Source of the DNA: an uncultured Roseburia sp.
Lineage (GTDB): Bacteria > Bacillota > Clostridia > Lachnospirales > Lachnospiraceae
Direction: 5' to 3'
NCBI GenBank assembly: GCA_900756925.1
Contig: CAAELX010000053.1
Span: 43,594 to 107,593 of the forward strand
Length of the DNA stretch: 64,000 nt
Program-made: the position numbers and the translations under genes
In this document: piece by piece, positions 35,168-43,556 of the stretch
Position numbering within the stretch: the first letter of the stretch is position 1
How the letters are laid out: each line of letters opens with the position of its first letter
The notes under the pieces: generated by a model
Seen by the model: only the letters and a program-made list of their open reading frames with translations
Database searches by the model: none
What the model was told of the DNA's origin: nothing

Positions 35168-36331
35168 ATGGAAAGAAAAGAAGTATATTTGGACAATTCT
35201 GCCACCACACGGTGCAGTGAGCGAGCCAAAGACCTTATGGTGAAGCTGTTAATGGAAGACTATGGTAATCCGTCTTCTCTTCACATGAAAGGTGTGGAAG
35301 CAGAGAATTATATCAAAGAGGCGAAGCGGCAGATCGCAAAGACGTTAAAGGTAGAGGAGAAGGAGATTCTTTTCACCTCCGGCGGTACGGAATCGAATAA
35401 CACAGCTTTAATCGGTGCAGCCCTTGCGAATAAGAGGGCAGGAAACCATATTATCACAACCTCCATTGAGCATGCATCGGTATCCGCACCGATGGCATAT
35501 CTGGAAGAACTCGGTTTCCGCGTGACTTATTTGAAAGTGGATCATAACGGTATGATTTCGTTAGAGGAGTTAGCAGATGCAGTCTGTGAGGACACGATCC
35601 TTGTCTCCCTGATGATGGTTAATAATGAGATCGGGGCGGTAGAGCCGATCGAGGAGGCAGCGAAGATCATTAAGGCGAAGAACCCGGATACGCTGCTTCA
35701 TGTGGACGCAATCCAGGCTTATGGAAAGTACCGGATCTACCCGAAGAAGATCGGAATCGACCTTCTCTCTGTGAGCGGTCACAAGATCCATGCACCGAAG
35801 GGAACCGGATTCTTGTTCATTAAGGACAAGACAAAAGTAAAACCATTGATCTACGGAGGCGGGCAGCAGAAGGGCATGCGTTCCGGAACGGAGAATGTTC
35901 CGGGTGTTGCGGCCTTAGGGGAAGCAGCGGCTGAGATTTACGAGAACTTCGAGGAGAAGATCGATCATCTATATGCCGTAAAATCCCGTTTTATAGACGG
36001 GGTGTCCGGGATAGAAGGTGTCACCGTAAACGGAAAGACAGGACGCGATTCTGCACCACAGATCGTGAGCGTCAGCATCGATGGTGTCAGGAGTGAGGTC
36101 ATGCTTCACACCTTAGAAGATCGGGGCATCTATGTTTCCGCCGGAAGCGCCTGCTCCTCAAACAAACCTTCTGTCAGCCACACGCTAACTTCCATCGGGT
36201 TAAAAGGAAACCTGTTAGATTCGACGATCCGGTTCAGCTTTTCTGTCCACACGACAGAGGAAGAGATTGATTATGCCATCTCTGTCATGAGTGATGTCAT
36301 TCCGAAGTTGCGCCGTTACACCAGACACTAG
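35168..36331 (+). CDS. cysteine desulfurase (NifS-like)
   Basis: 387 residues of the class V aminotransferase fold. PLP Lys in SGHKIHAPKG (about 201), TSGGTESNN near 75, HVDAIQAYG near 180, and the active Cys in SAGSACSS (about 320). It frees sulfur from cysteine as a persulfide. thiI follows 30 bp later, so its main client is probably ThiI for tRNA 4-thiouridine, as with NifZ-ThiI of Bacillus. Confidence 0.92.
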   Translation: MERKEVYLDNSATTRCSERAKDLMVKLLMEDYGNPSSLHMKGVEAENYIKEAKRQIAKTLKVEEKEILFTSGGTESNNTALIGAALANKRAGNHIITTSIEHASVSAPMAYLEELGFRVTYLKVDHNGMISLEELADAVCEDTILVSLMMVNNEIGAVEPIEEAAKIIKAKNPDTLLHVDAIQAYGKYRIYPKKIGIDLLSVSGHKIHAPKGTGFLFIKDKTKVKPLIYGGGQQKGMRSGTENVPGVAALGEAAAEIYENFEEKIDHLYAVKSRFIDGVSGIEGVTVNGKTGRDSAPQIVSVSIDGVRSEVMLHTLEDRGIYVSAGSACSSNKPSVSHTLTSIGLKGNLLDSTIRFSFSVHTTEEEIDYAISVMSDVIPKLRRYTRH

Positions 36332-36361
36332 AGAACTGAATTAGTAGAAAAAGGAGCCAAT

Positions 36362-37543
36362 ATGTACAAATCATTTTTGATTAAATACGCAGAAATCGCG
36401 ATCAAGGGAAAAAACCGTTATCTGTTTGAGGATGCCTTAGTAAGCCAGATCAACCATGCCTTAAAGAAGGTAGACGGGGAGTTCGCCGTGAGAAAAGAGC
36501 AGGGAAGAATCTATGTGGATACCCTGACAGATTATGATTTTGATGAGGTAGTCGAGGCATTAAAATGTGTCTTCGGTATCGTCGGCATCTGCCCGGTTAT
36601 TCTCCTGGAGGATGAAGGCTTTGACAAGCTCGCAGAGGAAGTGATTTCCTATATTGACAAAGTATACCCGGACAAACACTTTACCTTCAAGGTGACGGCC
36701 CGCCGTGCAAGAAAGAACTATCCGATGGAATCTATGGAGATCAATGCAGCGATGGGAGAGCGCATCCTGGAAGCTTACCCGGAGACAAAGGTAGATGTAC
36801 ATCATCCACAGGTAGTCTTCAATATTGAAATCCGTGCCAAAATCAACGTATATTCCACCATTATCCCAGGACCTGGCGGTATGCCGGTTGGAACAAATGG
36901 AAAAGCCATGCTGTTATTATCCGGCGGAATCGACAGTCCGGTTGCCGGCTATATGATCGCCAAGAGAGGTGTTACGATTGATGCAACATATTTCCATGCG
37001 CCGCCATATACTTCCGAGCGCGCAAAGCAGAAGGTTGTAGATCTTGCGAAGATCGTGGCAAAATATTCTGGACCGATCAACCTGCACGTTGTGAACTTTA
37101 CCGATATCCAGCTTTACATTTACGAGCAGTGTCCGCATGAGGAGCTCACGATTATTATGAGACGTTACATGATGAAGCTGGCAGAGCATTTTGCAAAAGA
37201 ACAGAAATGTTTAGGACTTATCACGGGAGAGAGTATCGGACAGGTGGCAAGCCAGACGATGCAGTCCCTTGCAGCGACAAACGAGGTGTGCACAATGCCG
37301 GTTTACCGCCCGTTAATCGGTTTTGACAAGCAGGAGATCGTGACAATCTCTGAGAAGATTGATGCGTACGAGACTTCTATTTTACCATATGAAGACTGCT
37401 GTACGATCTTTGTAGCAAAGCATCCGGTGACCAAGCCGAGTCTCAATGTCATCCACAATGATGAGAAGAAGCTGAGTGAGAAGATCGACCAGCTGATGCA
37501 GGAAGCAATCGACACCGTAGAAGTGATCCACATCGAGGGTTAG
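36362..37543 (+). CDS. thiI: tRNA 4-thiouridine synthetase ThiI
   Basis: 393 residues: ferredoxin-like N-terminus, THUMP domain (about 60-165) and an ATP-pyrophosphatase domain with the SGGIDSPVAGYM loop (about 183). It lacks the C-terminal rhodanese domain of E. coli ThiI, like the Firmicute form, which takes sulfur from a dedicated desulfurase (the gene upstream). The CxxC-like pair DCC in EDCCTIF (about 343) may serve in catalysis. Last gene of the prmA-rsmE-desulfurase-thiI series. Confidence 0.95.
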   Translation: MYKSFLIKYAEIAIKGKNRYLFEDALVSQINHALKKVDGEFAVRKEQGRIYVDTLTDYDFDEVVEALKCVFGIVGICPVILLEDEGFDKLAEEVISYIDKVYPDKHFTFKVTARRARKNYPMESMEINAAMGERILEAYPETKVDVHHPQVVFNIEIRAKINVYSTIIPGPGGMPVGTNGKAMLLLSGGIDSPVAGYMIAKRGVTIDATYFHAPPYTSERAKQKVVDLAKIVAKYSGPINLHVVNFTDIQLYIYEQCPHEELTIIMRRYMMKLAEHFAKEQKCLGLITGESIGQVASQTMQSLAATNEVCTMPVYRPLIGFDKQEIVTISEKIDAYETSILPYEDCCTIFVAKHPVTKPSLNVIHNDEKKLSEKIDQLMQEAIDTVEVIHIEG

Positions 37544-37668
37544 TCCCTGATCGAGCGGCAGGATTCTACCTGCGGGCTTCTCCGCCTGCGGCGGGCATAA
37601 TACGTTTCCGCCGCAGTGCAATCCTCGCGGAGTGTTTTTATTCATAGGATGTATTTCCCTATGAATAA
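37544..37668. other. hairpin-rich region after thiI with terminator
   Basis: Nested complementarity: GGATT/AATCC around CTGCGGCGG/CCGCCGCAG (about 37590-37618). Then a terminator-like stem TTATTCATAGG/CCTATGAATAA (37639-37649, 37658-37668), with T's before it and A's after, suits termination in both directions between thiI and the HPr-like gene. Confidence 0.55.
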
Positions 37669-37697
37669 AAAAAGAGACCGTCGCAATGACGGTCTCT
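37667..37697 (-). terminator. terminator of the HPr-like gene
   Basis: AGAGACCGTC (37673-37682) and GACGGTCTCT (37688-37697) form a perfect 10-bp stem with a 5-nt loop. The minus-strand transcript then runs into seven U (37673-37667). Confidence 0.85.
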
Positions 37698-37715
37698 TAA
37701 ATTCAGAAGTAATGA

Positions 37716-37946
37716 TTATACCAGGTATGGTTTTAATACTTCCATGATTTCATCCAGGTTGTTCTCAGCGTGAATAGCTAAGTCGATTGGCTTGGATAAA
37801 TCTAAACTGAAAATACCCATGATAGATTTTGCATCGATTACATATCTTCCGGAGATTAAATCGAAATCGAATTCGAACTGGGTAATGGCATTGACGAAAG
37901 ATTTTACTTTGTCAATAGAGTTTAAAGAAATCTGTACTGTTTTCAT
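37716..37946 (-). CDS. HPr-like protein lacking the active-site histidine
   Basis: 76 residues. The second half carries the regulatory serine block AKSIMGIFSLDLSKPI, equivalent to the Ser46 site of HPr. The first half has SIDKVKSFVNAITQF where HPr has the phospho-His motif, so there is no PTS histidine. It resembles Crh in concept, a CcpA co-effector or HPr kinase substrate, but is more divergent. An AGGAGG-type site precedes the start on the minus strand. Single-gene unit. Confidence 0.75.
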   Translation of the reverse strand: MKTVQISLNSIDKVKSFVNAITQFEFDFDLISGRYVIDAKSIMGIFSLDLSKPIDLAIHAENNLDEIMEVLKPYLV

Positions 37947-38063
37947 GATGAAAAACCTCCTTATTAACTATCAAAGATAACTTTATAGTAATGGTTTTTT
38001 ATGGAAAAGTCAACACAAAATAGAGAGAATTATACAGGACAAAAAGAATGACAGGAGAAGCAT

Positions 38064-39377
38064 ATGAAAAAGAAAAGAGCTGCGCTGCACAATCTCGGCT
38101 GTAAGGTAAATGCCTACGAGACGGAAGCGATGCAGCAGATGTTAGAGAGTGCCGGATATGAGATTGTGCCGTTTCAGGAAGTGGCAGATGTCTACGTGGT
38201 GAATACCTGTTCGGTAACAAATATGGCAGACCGCAAATCCAGACAGATGCTCCACCGGGCGAAAAAGAACAATCCAGACGCCATCGTGATCGCGGCTGGC
38301 TGTTACGTGCAGACGAAAGAGGCGGAGGCACTGTTAGATGGTACAGTGGATATCGTGATCGGAAATAACAAAAAGCACGAACTCTTAGAACGCATCCGGG
38401 CCTATGAGGAAGATCACGGGGACAGAGAGAGCGTTGCAGATATCAACCATGAGAAGCAGGAGTACGAGGAGCTCTACTTAGAGCGCACTGCGGAGCATAC
38501 GAGAGCCTTTATTAAGGTACAGGACGGCTGTAACCAGTTCTGCACATACTGTATCATTCCATTTGCGAGAGGAAGGGTCAGAAGCAGAAAGGCGGAAGAT
38601 GTTCTAGAGGAAGTGCGCCGTCTTGCAGGACATGGATTCAAAGAGGTTGTGCTGACCGGAATCCATTTGAGTTCTTACGGAATCGACACCGGGGACAGTC
38701 TCTTACACCTGATTGGGCTGGTGCACGGCGTGGAAGGGATTGAGCGGATCCGCCTCGGCAGCTTAGAACCGCGTATCGTGACGGAGGACTTTGCAAAGGC
38801 ACTGTCAGAGATGCCAAAGATCTGCCCGCATTTCCACCTGTCCTTACAGAGCGGCTGTGACGCTACCTTACAGCGCATGAACCGCAGATACAGTACAAGA
38901 GAGTATGAACAGGGCTGTGAGATGTTAAGAAAATATTTTGAACATCCGGCAATTACGACAGACGTCATCGTAGGATTCCCGGGAGAGACAGAGGAAGAGT
39001 TCGAGATGACAAAAGCGTATCTGCAGAGGATTCGTTTCTATGAGATGCACATTTTCCAGTATTCGAAGCGCGAGGGAACGAAGGCGGCTGTTATGGAGTA
39101 TCAGGTCCCGGAACCAGTGAAGAAAGAGCGCAGCAACATTCTTCTCTCCATAGAGAAGAAGATGTCGGAGGAATTCCGTGAGTATTATCAAGGAAAAACA
39201 GTCACCGTTCTGATGGAGGAAGCGTATACTTACGAAGGAGAGCAGTATTTTACCGGCTATACCAGGGAGTATGTGAAGGTCGCCGTGAAGACGGAAAAAG
39301 ACCTCTCGAATCAGTTCGTGACCGGGCAGATCACAGGACGTCTGTCAGAGGATCTGTATCTTCTGGTTGAATTTTAG
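38064..39377 (+). CDS. mtaB: tRNA t6A37 methylthiotransferase MtaB
   Basis: 437 residues. N-terminal UPF0004 domain with Cys in LGCKVNAYE, NTCSVTN and AAGCYVQ (second Fe-S cluster), a radical SAM CxxxCxxC in CNQFCTYCIIPFARG (about 155), and a C-terminal TRAM-like region. The LGCKVN form separates MtaB from MiaB, which is encoded at 49127. It converts t6A37 to ms2t6A in ANN-decoding tRNAs. AGGAG precedes the start. Confidence 0.94.
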   Translation: MKKKRAALHNLGCKVNAYETEAMQQMLESAGYEIVPFQEVADVYVVNTCSVTNMADRKSRQMLHRAKKNNPDAIVIAAGCYVQTKEAEALLDGTVDIVIGNNKKHELLERIRAYEEDHGDRESVADINHEKQEYEELYLERTAEHTRAFIKVQDGCNQFCTYCIIPFARGRVRSRKAEDVLEEVRRLAGHGFKEVVLTGIHLSSYGIDTGDSLLHLIGLVHGVEGIERIRLGSLEPRIVTEDFAKALSEMPKICPHFHLSLQSGCDATLQRMNRRYSTREYEQGCEMLRKYFEHPAITTDVIVGFPGETEEEFEMTKAYLQRIRFYEMHIFQYSKREGTKAAVMEYQVPEPVKKERSNILLSIEKKMSEEFREYYQGKTVTVLMEEAYTYEGEQYFTGYTREYVKVAVKTEKDLSNQFVTGQITGRLSEDLYLLVEF

Positions 39378-39442
39378 GACAATCTATATTAAAATAAGAC
39401 GAAAGAATGCTTTTTGACAAGCAGGATAAGGGCGTGAAGAAT

Positions 39443-39706
39443 ATGCAGAACATCAATAACACACAATATTTTAAAGTGGAAAAAGCACCGGAATTACAGG
39501 TGAAGGATATCCTTGCGATCGTGTACCAGTCACTGAGCGAGAAAGGATACAACCCACTGAATCAGATTGTCGGATATATTATGTCCGGTGACCCAACGTA
39601 TATCACCAGCCATAATAATGCGAGAAGCCTGATTATGAAAGTAGAGCGTGACGAACTGGTAGAGGAAGTTTTAAGAGCTTATATTAAGAATAATAAGTGG
39701 AATTAG
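39443..39706 (+). CDS. IreB family regulatory phosphoprotein
   Basis: 87 residues. Family core [21 protein letters not shown], then [22 protein letters not shown] and [11 protein letters not shown]. IreB is a substrate of the PASTA kinase IreK in Enterococcus, and homologues are universal in Firmicutes. ATG 39443 gives the family's usual length; an in-frame ATG at 39407 would add 12 unlike residues. ruvX, which usually follows, is absent here. Confidence 0.88.
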   Translation: MQNINNTQYFKVEKAPELQVKDILAIVYQSLSEKGYNPLNQIVGYIMSGDPTYITSHNNARSLIMKVERDELVEEVLRAYIKNNKWN

Positions 39707-39800
39707 AGCCGGCAGAGCGGGCAGACAGCCTGTTCACGCCCTTTTTCAGGGATCAGGTGGCTGCAAGACAGGATAAGAATAAGAGAAGAAAGGAGGGAAC

Positions 39801-40061
39801 ATGGTGGAAAAGGTGAATTTCACAGATCCTGACACAAAGGAATCTATAGAATTTTATGTGGTCGAGGAGACACAGGTGAACGGAATCCATTTTCTTTTGG
39901 TAACGGAAGAGGAAGATGGGGACAGCGATGCCTATATTCTGAAAGAATTAGAGAACGGAACAGATGAGCTTCTCTACGAGATGGTAGAGGATGAGAATGA
40001 ATTGGCAGCACTTGGAAAAGTGTTTGCAGAATTGATAGAGGACGCAGATATTGAATATTAA
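39801..40061 (+). CDS. DUF1292 domain protein
   Basis: 86 residues, very acidic. Pattern VNFTDPDTKESIEFYVVEETQVNG, then FLLVTEEEDGDSDAYILKE, typical of the small DUF1292 proteins found beside ireB/ruvX in Firmicutes. Function unknown. AGGAGGG lies 4-5 nt before the ATG. Its end overlaps possible upstream starts of the RNase J gene. Confidence 0.88.
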   Translation: MVEKVNFTDPDTKESIEFYVVEETQVNGIHFLLVTEEEDGDSDAYILKELENGTDELLYEMVEDENELAALGKVFAELIEDADIEY

Positions 40062-40116
40062 GATCGGAAATGGAATAGGAATTTTGAAGAAAAAAGAACA
40101 GCAAACAGAGACTATA

Positions 40117-42024
40117 ATGACAGAAGAACAGGATATTAAGACAGACGGGGCAGTGGAAACGGAAAAAGAGAGCGCCCCGGCAAGAAAAAGAAATACAGGT
40201 GCAAGAAGAAACACTGCAAGAAAGAGTACGGAAAAGAATAACGCAGTGAAAGCTGAGATGGCAGACGAGAAGAGCACCGGGAAGAAGACAGCTGCAAAAA
40301 GCACCGAGAGACGGAACAGTACAAGAAGAAAGACTTCCGTAAAGAGCGAGGCAGCCGATTCTGCCGGAAATAAGAAATCTAAGTTAAAGATTATCCCGTT
40401 GGGCGGATTAGAGCAGATCGGAATGAACATCACCGCATTCGAGTACGAGGACAGCATTATTGTTGTTGACTGTGGACTGGCTTTCCCGGAAGATGACATG
40501 TACGGAATCGACCTTGTCATCCCGGATGTGACTTATCTGAAAGAGAATCTCGACAAGGTGAAGGGCTTCTTCATCACCCACGGACACGAGGACCATATCG
40601 GAGCCATCCCTTATGTATTAAGAGATGTTAATGTCCCGGTCTATGCGACCAAGCTTACGATGGGAATTATCGAGCACAAGTTAAAAGAACATAACATGCT
40701 CACAAAGACCAAGAGAAAAGTAGTGAAATACGGACAGCATATCAATCTTGGCTGTTTCCGTGTGGAATTTATCAAGACCAACCACAGTATCCAGGATGCG
40801 GCAGCGTTAGCCATCTATTCACCGGCGGGAACAATCGTGCATACCGGAGACTTTAAAGTTGACTATACACCGGTATTTGGGGATGCGATCGACTTACAGA
40901 GATTCGGTGAGATCGGAAAGAAGGGTGTCCTCGCGCTTATGTGCGACAGTACGAATGCGGAGAGACCTGGCTTTACAATGTCAGAGAAGACCGTAGGACG
41001 TACGATCGAGGGGATTTTTGAGGATAATAAGAATTCCAGAATTATTATTGCAACATTTGCGTCAAACGTAGACCGTGTGCAGCAGATCATTAATGTGGCA
41101 TACAAGAACGGCCGTAAGGTTGTCGTGGAAGGCCGCAGTATGGTGAATATCATCGGAACAGCGACAGAGCTTGGCTATATCAATGTTCCGGACAATACGT
41201 TAATTGAGATTGAACAGCTGAAGAATTACCCGGATGAGAAGACGGTTATCATCACGACCGGAAGCCAGGGAGAGTCCATGGCAGCATTATCCCGTATGGC
41301 AGCCGGCATCCACAGAAAGGTGACAATCAAACCGAACGATACCGTTGTTCTAAGCTCGAACCCGATTCCGGGAAATGAAAAGGCAGTTTCGAATATTATT
41401 AATGAGCTCTCCATGAAGGGCGCCAAGGTTATTTTCCAGGATGTACACGTATCCGGTCATGCCTGCCAGGAGGAGATCAAGTTAATTTACTCTCTGGTAA
41501 GACCGAAGTACTCCATCCCGGTACACGGCGAGTACCGTCATATGATGGCACAGGCGAGAATCGCAGAGGAGCTGGGAATCAGCAAAGACAATATTTTCCT
41601 GCTCACATCCGGTGATGTGTTAGAGCTTGACGAGGAGAGTGCGGCAGTAACCGGAAAAGTCCATGTGGGAGATATTATGGTAGATGGACTTGGTGTCGGC
41701 GATGTCGGCAATATCGTACTCCGCGACAGACAGCATCTTGCAGAAGACGGAATCATAATCGTAGTTCTGACACTTGAAGCAGGATCCGGCCAGGTGCTGG
41801 CAGGTCCGGATATCGTATCAAGGGGCTTCGTCTATGTGCGTGGTGCCGAGACACTGATGGATGAGGCAAAGCATGTCTTAGACGACAGAATGCAGTATTG
41901 CATGGATAAAGGTATCACAGACTGGGGCAAGATCAAGACAGAGATCAAAGATTCCCTGGGTGACTTCGTATGGAAAGAGACGAAGAGAAGACCGATGATC
42001 ATGCCGATTATCATGGAGGTTTAA
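40117..42024 (+). CDS. rnj: ribonuclease J
   Basis: About 635 residues. A basic low-complexity extension of about 85 residues (ARKRNTGARRNTARKSTEK) precedes the catalytic core KLKIIPLGGLEQIG. The metallo-beta-lactamase motif THGHEDHIG (about 170) and beta-CASP motifs (STNAERPG, GSQGESMA, VHGEYRH) are intact, with a C-terminal domain. It acts in 5'-3' and endonucleolytic mRNA decay. The start is uncertain: ATG 40117, TTG 40084 or TTG 40051, none with an ideal ribosome site. The basic arm is longer than in Bacillus RNase J1 and may bind RNA. Confidence 0.9.
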   Translation: MTEEQDIKTDGAVETEKESAPARKRNTGARRNTARKSTEKNNAVKAEMADEKSTGKKTAAKSTERRNSTRRKTSVKSEAADSAGNKKSKLKIIPLGGLEQIGMNITAFEYEDSIIVVDCGLAFPEDDMYGIDLVIPDVTYLKENLDKVKGFFITHGHEDHIGAIPYVLRDVNVPVYATKLTMGIIEHKLKEHNMLTKTKRKVVKYGQHINLGCFRVEFIKTNHSIQDAAALAIYSPAGTIVHTGDFKVDYTPVFGDAIDLQRFGEIGKKGVLALMCDSTNAERPGFTMSEKTVGRTIEGIFEDNKNSRIIIATFASNVDRVQQIINVAYKNGRKVVVEGRSMVNIIGTATELGYINVPDNTLIEIEQLKNYPDEKTVIITTGSQGESMAALSRMAAGIHRKVTIKPNDTVVLSSNPIPGNEKAVSNIINELSMKGAKVIFQDVHVSGHACQEEIKLIYSLVRPKYSIPVHGEYRHMMAQARIAEELGISKDNIFLLTSGDVLELDEESAAVTGKVHVGDIMVDGLGVGDVGNIVLRDRQHLAEDGIIIVVLTLEAGSGQVLAGPDIVSRGFVYVRGAETLMDEAKHVLDDRMQYCMDKGITDWGKIKTEIKDSLGDFVWKETKRRPMIMPIIMEV

Positions 42025-42046
42025 CAGAAAGAGAGCGACAGCAGAG

Positions 42047-42388
42047 ATGACAGAACTGAATGAGGCAATGGAGAATCTGATGGAAGCGGTACGGCACAGT
42101 GATGCGTTTGTCCGCTACCAGACAATCCGGGAAAAGGTACACGGTTTTCCAGAATTAGAGAGACAGATTACGGAATTCCGCAAGAAGAATTATGAACTGC
42201 AGAACAGCAATGGAGAAGTGGATCTGTATGAGGAGACAGACCGGATGGAACGGGAGTACCGGGAGTTCCGCAAGAACCCGATGGTGCAGGAGTATCTGTC
42301 CGCGGAGAATTCTCTCTGTAAGATCGTCCAGCAGATCAACTGGACACTGATTAAGGAACTGGATTTTGAAGTTGGCTTTGAAGAGTAA
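42047..42388 (+). CDS. YlbF/YmcA family protein
   Basis: 113 residues, all helical: MENLMEAVRHSDAFVRYQ at the start and YLSAENSLCKIVQQIN near the end fit the YlbF family. In Bacillus, YlbF, YmcA and YaaT control RNase Y and mRNA maturation. Its place 22 bp after the RNase J gene suits a role in RNA turnover. Confidence 0.82.
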   Translation: MTELNEAMENLMEAVRHSDAFVRYQTIREKVHGFPELERQITEFRKKNYELQNSNGEVDLYEETDRMEREYREFRKNPMVQEYLSAENSLCKIVQQINWTLIKELDFEVGFEE

Positions 42389-42400
42389 AGAGGTAAGAGC

Positions 42401-42874
42401 ATGGATGTAAACAAACTGGTATTTCGATTTGTCAGGGTCAGCTTTTCCATCCTGATCCTGCTGCTTGTGTTAATCGGATTCGTGAAGATCGGAACATACT
42501 GTTTTGATTTCGGTTACCGGGTGTTCGCAGAGCAGCCGGTAGATAAAGAGCCGGGGAGAGATGTGACCGTGGAGATCAAAAGCGGCATGTCTGACCGGGA
42601 TATTGCAAAGATGTTAGAGCAGAAGGGTGTTATCCGCGATGCTAATATTTTCTTTGTGCAAGTGAAGATCTCAGCATACTCCGGAAAGATGTATCCGGGC
42701 ACTTACACAGTCAATACTTCGATGGAAGCGAAAGAGATGATGGCACTTTTTGCAACAAAGCCTGCTGAGACAGAGCAGCAGACGTCCGGCAGCGAGACAG
42801 AGGGTGTCCTCGATGCGACAGAGGAGATGACGACAGAACAGCCGGACGTATCAGAAGACACGATGGGAGAGTAG
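42401..42874 (+). CDS. MltG-like (YceG) membrane protein, N-terminal part only
   Basis: 157 residues: a TM helix (about 10-32), then a LysM-like subdomain as in the N-terminus of endolytic transglycosylase MltG (VEIKSGMSDRDIAKMLEQKGVI, then SGKMYPGTYTVNTSMEAKEMM). It ends in a Thr/Glu-rich tail. The catalytic domain with its Glu is absent, so it cannot be a transglycosylase as such. It may bind peptidoglycan or be a regulatory short form usual in Lachnospiraceae. Confidence 0.72.
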   Translation: MDVNKLVFRFVRVSFSILILLLVLIGFVKIGTYCFDFGYRVFAEQPVDKEPGRDVTVEIKSGMSDRDIAKMLEQKGVIRDANIFFVQVKISAYSGKMYPGTYTVNTSMEAKEMMALFATKPAETEQQTSGSETEGVLDATEEMTTEQPDVSEDTMGE

Positions 42875-42880
42875 GGACTG

Positions 42881-43522
42881 GTGATAATCGACGAGAGACT
42901 GGTAACCTATATCAATTCACTGGATACAGGCAATACCGAGATATTAGATACAATTGAAAAAGAGGCATTGGACACCTACGTACCCATTATCAGAAAAGAG
43001 ATGCAGGGATTCTTAAAGCTGCTTCTTGCGATGAAGCGCCCGGCGAGAATTTTAGAGGTCGGGACGGCAGTCGGATTCTCTGCGATCCTGATGGCAGAAT
43101 ATGATCCGGTGGAATGTGAGATCACGACGATCGAAAATTATGAGAAGCGGATCCCAATCGCGCGGGAGAACTTTAAGCGTGCAGGCAAGGAACACCAAAT
43201 CACCCTGTTAGAGGGCGATGCCACAGAGATCTTAAAAGAGCTGACCAAACCTTATGATTTTATCTTTATGGATGCCGCAAAAGGGCAGTATATCCACTTT
43301 ATGCCGGATATATTAAGACTGTTGAAACCGGAAGGACTGCTTGTCTCAGATAATGTCTTACAGGACGGGGATATTATTGAATCCCATTTTATTGTGACAA
43401 GAAGGAACCGGACGATCCATAAGAGAATGAGGGAATATTTATACGCGCTGACACATTCGGAAGAACTTGTGACAACTGTTCTTCCAATCGGTGACGGTGT
43501 CACTGTGAGCGTCAGAAAATAG
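42881..43522 (+). CDS. trmR: tRNA 5-hydroxyuridine methyltransferase (TrmR-like)
   Basis: 213 residues from GTG 42881. Class I O-methyltransferase with SAM loop ILEVGTAVGFSAILMAEY (about 58), IENYEKRIP and metal-site FMDAAKGQY (about 128) with SDNVLQDG. Resembles catechol O-methyltransferases, but its place just before a U32 gene matches Bacillus yrrM-yrrN, where TrmR makes 5-methoxyuridine at tRNA position 34 from the hydroxyuridine made by TrhP. The specific substrate is inferred from context. Confidence 0.82.
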   Translation: MIIDERLVTYINSLDTGNTEILDTIEKEALDTYVPIIRKEMQGFLKLLLAMKRPARILEVGTAVGFSAILMAEYDPVECEITTIENYEKRIPIARENFKRAGKEHQITLLEGDATEILKELTKPYDFIFMDAAKGQYIHFMPDILRLLKPEGLLVSDNVLQDGDIIESHFIVTRRNRTIHKRMREYLYALTHSEELVTTVLPIGDGVTVSVRK

Positions 43523-43556
43523 AGCCAAAACAACAGACGAAAGGCAGGAACCTGAA

